Source: Bacteroidales bacterium (GTDB lineage Bacteria; Bacteroidota; Bacteroidia; Bacteroidales; VadinHA17). From it: a stretch of 64,000 nucleotides of DNA. Below are positions 19,045 through 27,917 of the stretch, piece after piece (positions within the stretch are counted from its first letter, which is position 1; each line of letters starts with the position of its first letter). The stretch covers positions 119,602-183,601 of the forward strand of contig WXFD01000043.1 of NCBI GenBank assembly GCA_009877105.1, written 5' to 3'. The position numbers and the translations under genes are program-made. The notes beneath the pieces were generated by a model that was given only the letters and a program-made list of their open reading frames with translations, had not been told where the DNA came from and searched no databases.

Positions 19045-19953
19045 TTATACCCATTCCTCGCTTAAAACATCTCCGGTAAGGCTCACAACTATCTGCTTTA
19101 CCGGAACTTTACGAGATGCTTTCGACATGGCTGCCCTGGTCATCTGCAACAGGCCTCCGCAGCAGGGCACTTCCATCCTTAGGACGGTAATTGTATTGAT
19201 TTTTGCAAGTTCTGCCATTGCTGCAAGCTTTTCCACATAAATGTCCAGACCGTGATCGAGCTTTGGGCAGGCAATCGCGAGGGATTTTCCTTTCAGATAC
19301 CTGCTGTGAAAGTTACCCATTGAAAAAGCAGCACAGTCGGCTGCAAGGAGCAGATCGGACCCTCTGAGATAAGGTGCATTGGGATTGAGCAGGTGCATCT
19401 GGACCGGCCACTGCCTGAGCTCCGATGGTTGATCTTCCGGACCAGGCGTTTCCCTGATTGCCGGAGCTTTTTCCAAGATCATGGACCGGGACCCCGGACA
19501 GCCTCCTGCTGACTCGTTCTGACTGTGTCTTTGATTATTATGCATTCCCTGCAGTACTTCTTTCCCATGGCTGTTTACTTCATCCATAACCTCGGCAAGA
19601 CTGAAATCGAGAGCAGCCTGGTTATCCCTGAGATAATTGTATGCTTCATTGAAGAAACCTTCCTCACCATAATCTTTAAGATGTTTCAGGTGTGCAACAA
19701 TCGTGTTTTTCCCCTTGGATATCATTTGTTCAATGACCTTTATTTCATTATAAGGTTCAGCCTCCCTTGTCTCAACGGTTATAGCTCCCTCCGGACAGTA
19801 GCCGATGCAGGCGCCAAGTCCGTCGCACATCAGTTCACTTACAAGCCTTGCCTTGCCGTCGATTATCTGAATGGCCCCTTCATGGCAGTTGGGGACACAC
19901 AAACCGCAGCCATTGCATTTTTCTTCGTCAATATTTATTATGTCTCTTTTCAT
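19045..19953 (-). CDS. 4Fe-4S ferredoxin-type protein with conserved C-terminal domain
   Basis: A 302-residue cytoplasmic iron-sulfur protein. The first cluster motif is complete (C13, C16, C19, C23). In the second, the place of the second Cys is Leu (C43-x2-L46-x2-C49-x3-C53), so a [3Fe-4S] or otherwise altered centre is likely. A linker of about 120 residues leads to a conserved C-terminal part (about 180-290) with LLLAADCAAFS, ACPKLD and VPCCGGL, whose Cys residues may bind more metal. The protein is probably an electron carrier or oxidoreductase component. The ATG is in the tail of a dispersed repeat that provides the whole upstream region. It may supply electrons to the downstream activase; that is inference from strand and order. 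Confidence 0.82.
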   Translation of the reverse strand: MKRDIINIDEEKCNGCGLCVPNCHEGAIQIIDGKARLVSELMCDGLGACIGYCPEGAITVETREAEPYNEIKVIEQMISKGKNTIVAHLKHLKDYGEEGFFNEAYNYLRDNQAALDFSLAEVMDEVNSHGKEVLQGMHNNQRHSQNESAGGCPGSRSMILEKAPAIRETPGPEDQPSELRQWPVQMHLLNPNAPYLRGSDLLLAADCAAFSMGNFHSRYLKGKSLAIACPKLDHGLDIYVEKLAAMAELAKINTITVLRMEVPCCGGLLQMTRAAMSKASRKVPVKQIVVSLTGDVLSEEWV

Positions 19954-20058
19954 GTGAAAATAAATTCATATACTACTGAAGATTAAGTGATTCACATGGA
20001 ACCCACATGAATTTTATTTCCATGCTTGTTTGTGATTTTGTATCATGTGGGTTTCATA
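19947..20058 (-). repeat. Dispersed ~110-bp element, copy B, ending on the start codon of the ferredoxin gene
   Basis: Reverse-strand copy, differing from the copy at 39183 by about four or five substitutions and no indel. It keeps the 11-bp inverted repeat AACCCACATGA/TCATGTGGGTT and ends CACATGAAAA, where ATG (19953-19951) starts the ferredoxin gene. Outside TATGAA on the distal side and ATGAAAA on the gene side, similarity to the other copies stops. Confidence 0.92.
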
Positions 20059-20166
20059 TTTTCTCTTTTCCGGTGCAAATTTTAGGAAAATAATGCCTGT
20101 AATTGCAAAACATGCTACATATCGTAAATTAGCCCGGTTCTGGCAGCAGGATTTCAATCCGTGCCT

Positions 20167-22230
20167 TTATTGCTCCTGTTCAGGGAGGGTTACCGTAAAA
20201 CAGGTGCCTTCTTCTTCCTTGCTTTCCACCGACAATGTACCCTTGTTCAATTTTATAAGCTCCTGGCAGAGCTTGAGACCGAGGCCGGTTCCCTTTTCAT
20301 TTTCAGTGCCCGGGGTACTTACGATCTCAGTGGCTGTAAAGAGATATTTCTGTTTCACCTGGGGGATTCCCACACCGTTGTCACAAACTTTCAATACTGT
20401 ACCTTCTCCCGATATGGTCCTGTCTTTCAGGAGAATGCTGATTCTTCCACCTCTGGGTGTGTATTTTATGGCATTTGACAGAAGATTTCTGATGATTATA
20501 TCAAGCAGATCCTTGTCGAAATATGCCTTTGAATTTCCTATCTGGGTAAAGTTCATTGAGATCGCCTTATTGTCTGCTGCTTCCTTGAAAATGCTCAGGT
20601 TGGTGAGAATAAGGTCGGCAAGGTCGTAGCGTCCGGGTGAGTATTTTATTTTATCTTCCTGACCTTTTCCCCATACAAGCATGTTTTCAAGAAGATTAAT
20701 GACCTGCTGGGCATACTGGATACTCAGATTTGCAAATTCATCATATTTTTCCTTGAACTCTTCTTCTTTCAGCAGGTTAAGCATGTACAATATACTTACC
20801 ACGGGGCTGCGGAGATCGTGGGCAATGACCGAAAAGACCTTGTTCTTAAGTTGGATCGTATCTGACATCTGCTTGTTCTGCAGAGCGATCTTTATATTTT
20901 GCTTTTCAATCTCTTCTTTACGGCTGTTTATTTCCTGTGTTCTTTCCTCCACCATGATCCCGAGATTCCTGTTCATGTATTGGAGTTCGCTTTGCAGCTT
21001 TTCTGTTTCGGAAAGGGCTTTAACCCATTTGTATAGAAGCAAAACTGCCTGGGTGAAAACAAATAAAACGAGTATTGATGGCAGGATATAGTCATGGAAC
21101 CCGGCCGGATTGCCCAACGATACGATGACATCATGAACAACTCCGTATGAGAGCAGGATAAAAACTGCAAAATAGGCATAGTCGGTATGATTTTTTCTTA
21201 ATATGCCGGTCACGTTCCCGACCAGGGTATAAATAATAATTACCGCCAGGGCCGGATAATAAAGAAGTACGCTGTAACTGAATATTTTAACCGGGAGGAT
21301 TAAAGTGAAGATTGATATTAGCGGCAATAAAACGGTAATGAACCAGGCAAGACTCCTGAAGTATTTTGACGGATACAGATTTACGGTGAACCAGTACCAG
21401 GCTGTTATAACGGAATAGAACAACAAGTACTCAATCCTTACGATCCATTCCCATTCAGGTTTTACAAACGAAAGAATCAGGAAGTTTGAAGTAAACAGCG
21501 GTCTCAGTGCCAGGCCCAATACAGCCAGACTGAAAAATAATATCAGCCTGTCCCTTGGATAAATTATGAAAAAGCAAAGGAAAAAAAGGGAAAATCCTGC
21601 CAGAAGGCTGACAACCGCCCAGTCTCTGGCAATGGAAGATGAATAATGTTTCCGGACATATTCCAGGCTGCCCATTTCAACCGGAAGCCAGAAACCACCC
21701 CGCCGGTGGCTGAAATTCGACACATTTATTAAAATCGTAAGTGTATCTGAGTCAGTGTCAAACCTGAAGAAATTCTTTTCATACCACGGCCTTGTGTCAT
21801 TTTCAGTTTTTCCGGGTTTACCGTTTCCTCCAAGATATTTACCGTTAACATAAAGATCATATGATGAGTCAAATACCGGCATATTGAATCCCAGAGGCTG
21901 TCTGAATCCAGCGGGCAGAAGAACCGTAAGCCTGTAAGTGGCATATCCCATTGGTTCCATCCGTACCTGGCCGGTTTTGTAACTGGTCCAGTAGGCTGGT
22001 ACTTTTCCGAAAAGATCGCGGTCTGCCCTTTTTGAAAGAAAGTCGTTCGGAAGAAGCAGCTTTTCCCAGTAAAACTCCCATTCCCCGTTGAGTTTGGTTA
22101 TGAAGTCGTCATTAATTTGAGCCTTACGAAGGTCCATGACACCTTCCGCAGCAAATCCCGGACGTTCGGAAGAACGACAGCCGCACAATGATAATAATGC
22201 GAATGATAGAATTATACCGGTTATTTTCAT
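20167..22230 (-). CDS. 7TM-DISM sensor histidine kinase
   Basis: A 687-residue membrane sensor kinase. It begins with a lipoprotein-like signal (LLSLCGC), then an extracytoplasmic all-beta DISM domain (about 40-190; NGEWEFYWEKL, YATYRLTVLLP). Seven hydrophobic segments follow (about 205-405), then a coiled coil (about 405-455), a HisKA domain with phospho-acceptor H471 in VIAHDLRSP, and an HATPase domain (NLLSNAIKYTP, CDNGVGIP, GTGLGLKLC). No receiver or output regulator is adjacent, so it is an orphan kinase here. The ligand is unknown; DISM domains are thought to bind carbohydrates or small molecules. It sits between the repeat-led ferredoxin gene and the M3 peptidase on the same strand. 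Confidence 0.9.
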   Translation of the reverse strand: MKITGIILSFALLSLCGCRSSERPGFAAEGVMDLRKAQINDDFITKLNGEWEFYWEKLLLPNDFLSKRADRDLFGKVPAYWTSYKTGQVRMEPMGYATYRLTVLLPAGFRQPLGFNMPVFDSSYDLYVNGKYLGGNGKPGKTENDTRPWYEKNFFRFDTDSDTLTILINVSNFSHRRGGFWLPVEMGSLEYVRKHYSSSIARDWAVVSLLAGFSLFFLCFFIIYPRDRLILFFSLAVLGLALRPLFTSNFLILSFVKPEWEWIVRIEYLLFYSVITAWYWFTVNLYPSKYFRSLAWFITVLLPLISIFTLILPVKIFSYSVLLYYPALAVIIIYTLVGNVTGILRKNHTDYAYFAVFILLSYGVVHDVIVSLGNPAGFHDYILPSILVLFVFTQAVLLLYKWVKALSETEKLQSELQYMNRNLGIMVEERTQEINSRKEEIEKQNIKIALQNKQMSDTIQLKNKVFSVIAHDLRSPVVSILYMLNLLKEEEFKEKYDEFANLSIQYAQQVINLLENMLVWGKGQEDKIKYSPGRYDLADLILTNLSIFKEAADNKAISMNFTQIGNSKAYFDKDLLDIIIRNLLSNAIKYTPRGGRISILLKDRTISGEGTVLKVCDNGVGIPQVKQKYLFTATEIVSTPGTENEKGTGLGLKLCQELIKLNKGTLSVESKEEEGTCFTVTLPEQEQ

Positions 22231-22269
22231 TTATTTGTTAGCGAAAATCTATCAAAGGCGGTTTCAACT

Positions 22270-24378
22270 TTATTTCAATCCCCTGTTTTTCAGCAGGGCA
22301 TCTATTCCAGGTTCTTTTCCCCTGAAGGCTATATACATAGCAGATGGATCGCGAGTTCCTCCTCTTGAGAGTATTTCCTTTTCAAATCTTGATGCCACAT
22401 CCCTGTTGAAAATGTCACCTGTTTCCTTGAAAGCGAGGAAGGCGTCGGCGTCAAGCATTTCGCTCCAATAGTAGCTGTAATATCCTGCAGCATACCCCGA
22501 ACTCCAGATGTGATTAAAGTAGGTTGACCTGTATCTTGGCTTGATCTCATCAGGCAATCCGTATTTATCCATGGCTTTTTTTTCGAATTGCCTGATATCG
22601 ATGTCGGTTGGTTCCGTTAGAGTGTGATACTCCATGTCGAGAAGAGCAGCAGCAAGAAACTCGACAGTTGTAAATCCCGTGTTGAATTTGCCTGCCCTTT
22701 CGAGTTTATCTACAATCTCTGAAGGGATAACTTCGCCAGTCTGATAGTGTTTTGCATATACCTGTAGTACCTCGGGTTCCAGAACCCAGTGTTCCATAAT
22801 CTGGGAAGGAAGTTCTACAAAATCGCGTGGCACTGAAGTGCCCGAAACACTCGGGTAGGTGGAATTCGAAAGAAGCTGGTGCAATGCATGTCCGAATTCA
22901 TGGAACAGGGTATTGGCTTCATCCGCCGTAAGAAGTGAAGGTTTGTCAGCTCCGGGGGGTGTGGAATTGGTGACCATTGTGACAACAGGTGTTATCATTT
23001 TACCGTTTATGTCACGACTCTGGCCTCTAAGGGCTCCGCACCATGCCCCTCCTCTTTTGGATTCCCTGGGGTAGTTGTCAATCATCAGAATGCCTACATG
23101 CCTGCCGTTCCTGCTTACTTCATAGGTTACGACATCCTGATGGTATTTCGGGATATCATTGCGCACCCTGAATGTGAGATTGTAAAGCCTGTTTGCAACA
23201 TAAAACATTCCGCTGATAACATTGTCAATCCTGAAATATGGTCGTGTTATTTCGTCATCCAGGTCATACTTCTCCTTTTTTATCTTTTCGGCATAGTACC
23301 ACCAGTCCCATGGCGCCAGTTTGAACTGGCCACCTTCCCTGTTGATGATCTCCTGCATGGCCTTAACTTCAGCCTTTGCCGCAGGTATTGCAGCGTCCCA
23401 TACCTGACCAAGAAAATTCATGACCCTTTCAGGAGTTTTGGCCATGCTCCTTTCCAGTGCAAAATCGGCATATGTTCTGTATCCCAGGATCTTTGACCTT
23501 TCAAGCCTGAGCCTTGCTATCCGGGCGATGATTGATTTGTTGTCCCTTTCGTTGTCATTATCACCTTTCATAAAGTAGGCTGTAAACAGCTTTTCCCTCA
23601 GTTTCCGGTTTTCAGCATACTTCAGGAACGGCTCCATGATCGGATACTGGATGGTAAAAACCCATTTCCCTTCAAGATTCATGTTTTTTGCCAGTGCTGC
23701 TGCCTGTTCAACAATACCGTCAGGCAGCCCTGCAAGATCCTCATGCCTGTCAATAACAAGCCTGAATGCATTTGTCTCGGCAAGGAGATTCTGGCCAAAC
23801 TGAACAGACAGAAGTGACAGTTCCTCATTTAGCTTCCGCAGTTTTGCCTTGTCATCCTGCGATAATGCTGCGCCGCTCCTCACAAATCCCCTGTATGTAT
23901 CTTCAAGTACCATTTTTTCTTCCTCAGTGAGTCTGAACTTCGAACGGTTCTCATAAACAGTTTTAACCTTCCGGAAAAGAGTGTCGTTGAGATTAATATC
24001 GTCCCTGTGCCTGGCTGAAAGGGGAGCTATTTCCCTGCTGATTGCCTGCAAGGTATCATTAGTGTGGGCAGAATTAAGTGATCCGAAAATCCTGCTCACC
24101 CTCGTCAGCAGCTCTCCGCTGTATTCAAGTGCTTTTATGGTATTTACGAAATCAGGCTCACTCGTATCGGCAATTATTTTTCTGACAGCCAGTTTCTGCT
24201 CTTCGAATCCTTTCAGGAATGCAGGCATGAAATGCGAAGCCTTAATGAGTTCAAAAGGCGGCACCCCAAACGGAGTATCATATTCACTTAACAAAAGGTT
24301 GTCAGATTTCTCCGTTTTTTTGCATGATACAGAAATCATAATCATGAATCCGATTACTAATATGGCTTTGTTCATCAT
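22270..24378 (-). CDS. M3-family metallopeptidase (peptidyl-dipeptidase Dcp-like), lipoprotein
   Basis: From the ATG at 24378 (or the adjacent one at 24375) the protein is about 702 residues with a lipoprotein signal (MIMISVSCKK). A longer frame to 24435 would bury this signal. The zinc motif HEFGH occurs near residue 490 in TLFHEFGHALHQ, followed by the third-ligand Glu region ELPSQIMEHW. The C-terminal YYSYYWSEMLDADAF is typical of Dcp/thimet oligopeptidases. The enzyme should release dipeptides or cut oligopeptides in the periplasm, complementing the S46 peptidase in peptide use. The 39-bp gap to the downstream kinase suggests possible co-transcription. Confidence 0.93.
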   Translation of the reverse strand: MMNKAILVIGFMIMISVSCKKTEKSDNLLLSEYDTPFGVPPFELIKASHFMPAFLKGFEEQKLAVRKIIADTSEPDFVNTIKALEYSGELLTRVSRIFGSLNSAHTNDTLQAISREIAPLSARHRDDINLNDTLFRKVKTVYENRSKFRLTEEEKMVLEDTYRGFVRSGAALSQDDKAKLRKLNEELSLLSVQFGQNLLAETNAFRLVIDRHEDLAGLPDGIVEQAAALAKNMNLEGKWVFTIQYPIMEPFLKYAENRKLREKLFTAYFMKGDNDNERDNKSIIARIARLRLERSKILGYRTYADFALERSMAKTPERVMNFLGQVWDAAIPAAKAEVKAMQEIINREGGQFKLAPWDWWYYAEKIKKEKYDLDDEITRPYFRIDNVISGMFYVANRLYNLTFRVRNDIPKYHQDVVTYEVSRNGRHVGILMIDNYPRESKRGGAWCGALRGQSRDINGKMITPVVTMVTNSTPPGADKPSLLTADEANTLFHEFGHALHQLLSNSTYPSVSGTSVPRDFVELPSQIMEHWVLEPEVLQVYAKHYQTGEVIPSEIVDKLERAGKFNTGFTTVEFLAAALLDMEYHTLTEPTDIDIRQFEKKAMDKYGLPDEIKPRYRSTYFNHIWSSGYAAGYYSYYWSEMLDADAFLAFKETGDIFNRDVASRFEKEILSRGGTRDPSAMYIAFRGKEPGIDALLKNRGLK

Positions 24379-24682
24379 AAAATAATTTTGATGTAAATGA
24401 TATGATGCCTGCCTCACACCTCGGGCAGGGAACATTAGTGTTGAAATTAATATTTATTGTGATTATGTATTGCATGCATGTGGATTTTATCCTGAAATGG
24501 TTTGAACAAGTGAAAGTAAGAAGTTAAAAACAAACGACAAAGGATAATATTCAGAAGACAAAAGTACAAAGAAACACAGAACTGGAAACAGGAAAACCAA
24601 ATCAGTCCGTAACATTGGAAGGGATTCATGTAATCTCATACTCAGATGAGGTATTGAAACGGATGAACAAATATAAAAAAGA

Positions 24683-24713
24683 AAGGAAAGATAGTTGGGA
24701 GTTATCTTTCCTT
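24683..24713 (-). terminator. Inverted repeat, possible minus-strand terminator
   Basis: Perfect 11-bp stem AAGGAAAGATA/TATCTTTCCTT with a 9-nt loop. Read on the minus strand it is followed by TTCTTTTTT-type sequence (complement of 24672-24682), so it could end a minus transcript coming from the gene-free stretch or from the NfeD-SPFH unit. Confidence 0.4.
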
Positions 24714-24977
24714 CATTAACCTAAACCTGATCGTAGAATTTGGCCGAACGGCCTATAAAGAAATCTTATATATTTTTATGTTATTTTTCCTTCCGGAAAA
24801 TAATCATGTAATCAAAGAACACCCTTTTTATTCCCATTTACACCATATAGACGTATAAGACTGCCTTTTTGTTGCATAAACTATTGTTAATGTTATGTTA
24901 ATTTTTGCAATCAGTTTTCCACGGAAAGAGAAATTTTCGGATAGTCGGGATATTGTGCTGTATTACAGAAGATTATG

Positions 24978-24993
24978 ATTTCAGGCCTGAAAT
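24978..24993. other. Perfect 16-bp palindrome
   Basis: ATTTCAGGCCTGAAAT reads identically on both strands. It is isolated in the gene-free stretch. It has the form of a dimeric regulator site, but no promoter is recognised beside it. Confidence 0.4.
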
Positions 24994-25385
24994 ACCGGTT
25001 CATGATGAATATGTCGGAGTGCCGGAGTTATTTCTGTCTTATCTATCTTACCCGGTAATTTCCGGGGAATAATTCATTTTCCCGTTATACATTTCTTTTT
25101 ATTACCTATTTATTCCTGGAAAGCTCTTATTTTCCTTGCAGGGCCTGTTTTCCCTTTCGGCATATATCATATAGGCACCCAGGGCAATATACCGGGGTGT
25201 CCGGTTCGGTGATCCCGGGCGATCTGAAGTTGATCCTCATGGACGGAATGAATACAATTATGCATATGCCTGTGATTCTGTGGCGGTACTAAAATCCGGC
25301 AAATTCCTTTTTGCTGCGGGAGTTGCTGAAACAGCTTAAGTTCCGGAATCTCTGGAAATTCAACCTTCTTCTTTAACAATGAAAC

Positions 25386-25431
25386 AACCCCGCGGACAGG
25401 GCATGGAAGTGCATCAGCCCGGGGTTTTTTT
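25386..25431 (+). terminator. Terminator-like hairpin, + strand
   Basis: Stem AACCCCG/CGGGGTT (25386-25392 and 25420-25426) encloses 27 nt and ends in seven T (25425-25431). There is no + strand gene upstream within 900 bp, so it may close a small non-coding transcript. Confidence 0.45.
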
Positions 25432-25453
25432 GATTCGTCAGGCTCAGAAGTCA

Positions 25454-25479
25454 GACCACTCCTACGGGTAGGAGGGGTC
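25454..25479. repeat. Compact hairpin (REP-like)
   Basis: Arms GACCACTCCTAC (25454-25465) and GTAGGAGGGGTC (25468-25479) pair at 11 of 12 positions around a GG loop. It lies 25 bp beyond the stop of the SPFH gene. No T-run follows on either strand, so it is not a standard terminator; it may stabilise mRNA ends or be a repetitive extragenic palindrome. Confidence 0.5.
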
Positions 25480-25504
25480 GGAATCAGGTCATCGGGATTA
25501 CAGC

Positions 25505-26461
25505 TTATTTCTTTTTATCCTTAACCTCATTGAACATGGAAGTAGCAGTTGCAACGATACCGGCCACGTCTGAAAGATTTGCCGGGAGGATTATGGTATT
25601 GTTCTGTTTTGCCAGGTTAGCGAAGCCAGTCAGGTATTGTTCTGCAATACGCAGGTTGACTGCATTGAGTCCGTTTTCTTCAGAAATGGCCGATGCAATG
25701 GCTCTCAAGCCGTTGGCTGTTGCATTTGCCACCTGTTCAATTTCTGATGCACGACCTGCTGCCTCATTTATCCGTTTCTGTTTTTCTCCCTCTGATCTCA
25801 GGATGAACTCCTGCTTGTCACCGTCTGCAACATTGATTTTTGCCTGCCTCGTTCCCTCTGATTCGGCAATGAGCGCTCTTTTTTCCCTTTCGGCTCTCAT
25901 CTGTTTTTCCATGGCATCCTTTATACTCTGGGGAGGAATGATGTTTTTCACCTCATATCGTGTCACCTTGACGCCCCAGGGTTCACTGGCCTTATCGACT
26001 GCCTCAACGATCGTTGCATTGATTGATTCACGTTCCTCGAAGGTACGGTCAAGCTCAAGCTTGCCTATAACGCTCCTCATGGTAGTCTGTGCGATCTGTA
26101 TGGATGCAAACCTGTAATTGTCAATACCGTAAGAGGCCTTCTGGGGATCGAGGACCTGAAGGTAAAGAATGCCATCAACCTCGATGGCAATGTTGTCTTT
26201 TGTAATGCAGGTCTGGGATGCAACATCGATAGCCTGTTCCTTAAGGGTATGCCTGTACCGTATCTTATCGACAAAGGGGATGAGCACCTGAAAGCCCGCT
26301 GTAAAAGTCGCCCTGTATTTTCCAAGTCTTTCAACGATCATGGCTGTTCTCTGGGGAACAACCTTCACCATTGAAGAAATGAGGATGAAGGCAAGTAAAA
26401 TAATTCCAATCAGTATGAATGTTGTACTTGATGCTGTTTGCAATGCAATTGCTGCTGTCAT
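25505..26461 (-). CDS. SPFH/stomatin-like membrane protein (QmcA type)
   Basis: A 318-residue protein with one N-terminal membrane helix (about 10-32) and an SPFH/Band-7 domain (VVPQRTAMIVERLGKY, FTAGFQVLIPFVDKI, DVASQTCITKDNIAIEVDGILY). A long charged helix follows (KQMRAEREKRALIAESEG), then a C-terminal segment ending in KDKKK. Stomatin-type proteins form large oligomers on the cytoplasmic or periplasmic face of the membrane and influence membrane protein stability. Its ATG overlaps the NfeD stop by 4 bp (ATGA). The NfeD-stomatin pair is a recognised conserved operon, which supports the assignment. Confidence 0.92.
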   Translation of the reverse strand: MTAAIALQTASSTTFILIGIILLAFILISSMVKVVPQRTAMIVERLGKYRATFTAGFQVLIPFVDKIRYRHTLKEQAIDVASQTCITKDNIAIEVDGILYLQVLDPQKASYGIDNYRFASIQIAQTTMRSVIGKLELDRTFEERESINATIVEAVDKASEPWGVKVTRYEVKNIIPPQSIKDAMEKQMRAEREKRALIAESEGTRQAKINVADGDKQEFILRSEGEKQKRINEAAGRASEIEQVANATANGLRAIASAISEENGLNAVNLRIAEQYLTGFANLAKQNNTIILPANLSDVAGIVATATSMFNEVKDKKK

Positions 26462-26922
26462 TTTTGATTGTTTTTTGGTTCAACGAATAGTTTGAAACTC
26501 TCTTTATTTATTATAATAACTCTCTGTCCATCAGTTATATAAAATTCCGACTCTGCATTCCAGGTGGTTCCCTTAAAGTCGACTTTTCCAGTTTCTCCGG
26601 GTTTGAAACTGCCAACTGCCACGGCTTCCCTTCCTGTAAATTCATCTTCAACACTGTCTGAAAGGCCATCGTTTCTGGCAAGAAAAAACCGTTTCTGGAT
26701 CATTCTTCTAAGGGCCAGAAGTGAAAGGACAGAAGTAACTGCAAAAACAATAACCTGGAGGTTCAGGCCCGGATTGGCAATTAGGCAGAGAAGTGCGGTA
26801 ACCCAAGCCCCTACTCCAAAGAAGAATATCACAAATCCTGGCAGGACAAGCTCCAGCAGGAAGAGGGCAAGGCCGATTATGAACCATATTATTTCAGGTC
26901 TGGATAACAGGGGGGAATCCAT
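26458..26922 (-). CDS. NfeD-family membrane protein (short form)
   Basis: A 154-residue protein with three or four N-terminal hydrophobic segments (about 10-75) and a C-terminal OB-fold-like domain (about 90-150; GREAVAVGSFKPGETGKVDFKGTTWNA, split by Gly residues as usual). It lacks the serine-protease domain of long NfeD. Short NfeD proteins work with a partner stomatin in membrane quality control. The 4-bp overlap with the downstream SPFH gene indicates coupled translation. Confidence 0.9.
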   Translation of the reverse strand: MDSPLLSRPEIIWFIIGLALFLLELVLPGFVIFFFGVGAWVTALLCLIANPGLNLQVIVFAVTSVLSLLALRRMIQKRFFLARNDGLSDSVEDEFTGREAVAVGSFKPGETGKVDFKGTTWNAESEFYITDGQRVIIINKESFKLFVEPKNNQK

Positions 26923-26961
26923 AATGATTGAATTAATTTAAAGTATCGTAAATGATTGCGA

Positions 26962-26991
26962 TAAAGATAGAATAAATAAGATGATTACAAA
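26962..26991 (-). promoter_or_regulatory. Candidate Bacteroidota-type promoter of the NfeD-SPFH operon
   Basis: On the minus strand a TTTG (complement of 26988-26991) is followed after 18 nt by TATCTTTA (complement of 26962-26969). The latter matches 7 of 8 positions of the TAnnTTTG -7 element. The NfeD ATG is 39 bp downstream. Confidence 0.45.
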
Positions 26992-27194
26992 TAAAAAAAT
27001 ATCAGGTCGGATAAGTGGCATCCTCTGTCGGGAGGAAATGAGAAAAACTTCTTTTTCTCAATTTTTTTTCTTAACTTTTAACTTTAATTCCGGGCCATCA
27101 AACGAACAAAGTCAGTTTAAGGAAGTTTATCAATTGCAGTTATGCAGCTTGGTGCAAAGAAGAGAAAAATCAGAATGAAAAAATTTCACTTATT

Positions 27195-27917
27195 ATGGAA
27201 AAATTTTTTGATTATTTTGATGAGCGATACAGGAAATCAGTTTTAAAAGCTCCTTCAGAGAACGATGGTCCTGTCATAACTATTTCTAGGCTTACCGGAT
27301 GCGATGCCCGTGAGGTTGCATCAAAGGTTGTCGAGAAATTAAATGAGAAATTCGGAACTGAAAAGTGGAGGTGGGTGGATAAAGATATCATCTATTCAAT
27401 TGCCAAGGAGTTGAATATTGACACCCAGCGTATTGAGAATTATTATGAGGGTTTCAAGCTGTCTGATCTATCTGAGATGATTATGGCTTTCTCAGGAGGT
27501 TTTGTAAGCGATCTGAGAGTAAAAAAGGCCATAAGGGATGTTGTTCTTTCAATCTGCAAGGAAGGGTATATAGTCATTGTGGGGCGGGGCGGCGTTTCAA
27601 TTGCGCGAGACATAAAGGACGCCCTGCACGTCAGACTGATAGCTCCATTCTACTGGAGGGTGAATAATATAATGAGGAAGAAGAATATGGGGATTGAGGA
27701 AGCCGAGAAGTTTATAGTTGAGACTGATGAAAAGAGGGCTGACCTGATACAGACATTTCTTGACAAGAAAATCAAGAATACTGACAGTCTGTTCGATGTG
27801 ACCCTGAACAGGCTGTCGTTCGGCATCGACGATTCAGCCTCCCTTATAACCACGATGTATGAGAAGAAAGTTCATAAGCAGATTACTGAAAGGCTTAAAC
27901 AACGTTCCTTTATCTAA
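27195..27917 (+). CDS. Cytidylate-kinase-like family protein
   Basis: A 240-residue protein of the cytidylate-kinase-like P-loop family. The N-terminal region carries [16 protein letters not shown] in place of the usual glycine-rich loop. [14 protein letters not shown] and [11 protein letters not shown] follow, and a basic/acidic segment [26 protein letters not shown] resembles the lid of nucleoside monophosphate kinases. The relation to a true Cmk is distant (a degenerate P-loop), and the phosphate acceptor is not known. It is transcribed divergently from NfeD and converges on malic enzyme, overlapping it by 4 bp at the 3' ends. Confidence 0.78.
   Translation: MEKFFDYFDERYRKSVLKAPSENDGPVITISRLTGCDAREVASKVVEKLNEKFGTEKWRWVDKDIIYSIAKELNIDTQRIENYYEGFKLSDLSEMIMAFSGGFVSDLRVKKAIRDVVLSICKEGYIVIVGRGGVSIARDIKDALHVRLIAPFYWRVNNIMRKKNMGIEEAEKFIVETDEKRADLIQTFLDKKIKNTDSLFDVTLNRLSFGIDDSASLITTMYEKKVHKQITERLKQRSFI

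Larger units (their letters stand above)
24436..25504. other. Gene-free stretch of about 1.07 kb with several palindromes
   Basis: No frame with family features is found; the largest (25167-25379, minus, 70 codons) looks spurious. Structures seen are an 11-bp inverted repeat at 24683-24713, a 9-bp stem with one bulge at 24781-24803 (TTATTTTTCC/GGAAAATAA), a perfect 16-bp palindrome at 24978-24993, a + strand terminator-like hairpin at 25386-25431 and a near-perfect 12-bp hairpin at 25454-25479. The + strand terminator without an upstream + gene leaves room for a small RNA. Confidence 0.5.

Noticed and set aside
24891..24908. TTGTTAATGTTATGTTAA resembling a Rex half-site
   Set aside because: The second half is a direct, not inverted, repeat of TGTTAA, and no gene starts nearby.
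25167..25379. 70-codon minus-strand frame in the gene-free kilobase
   Set aside because: Low-complexity, no family features, no convincing start context.
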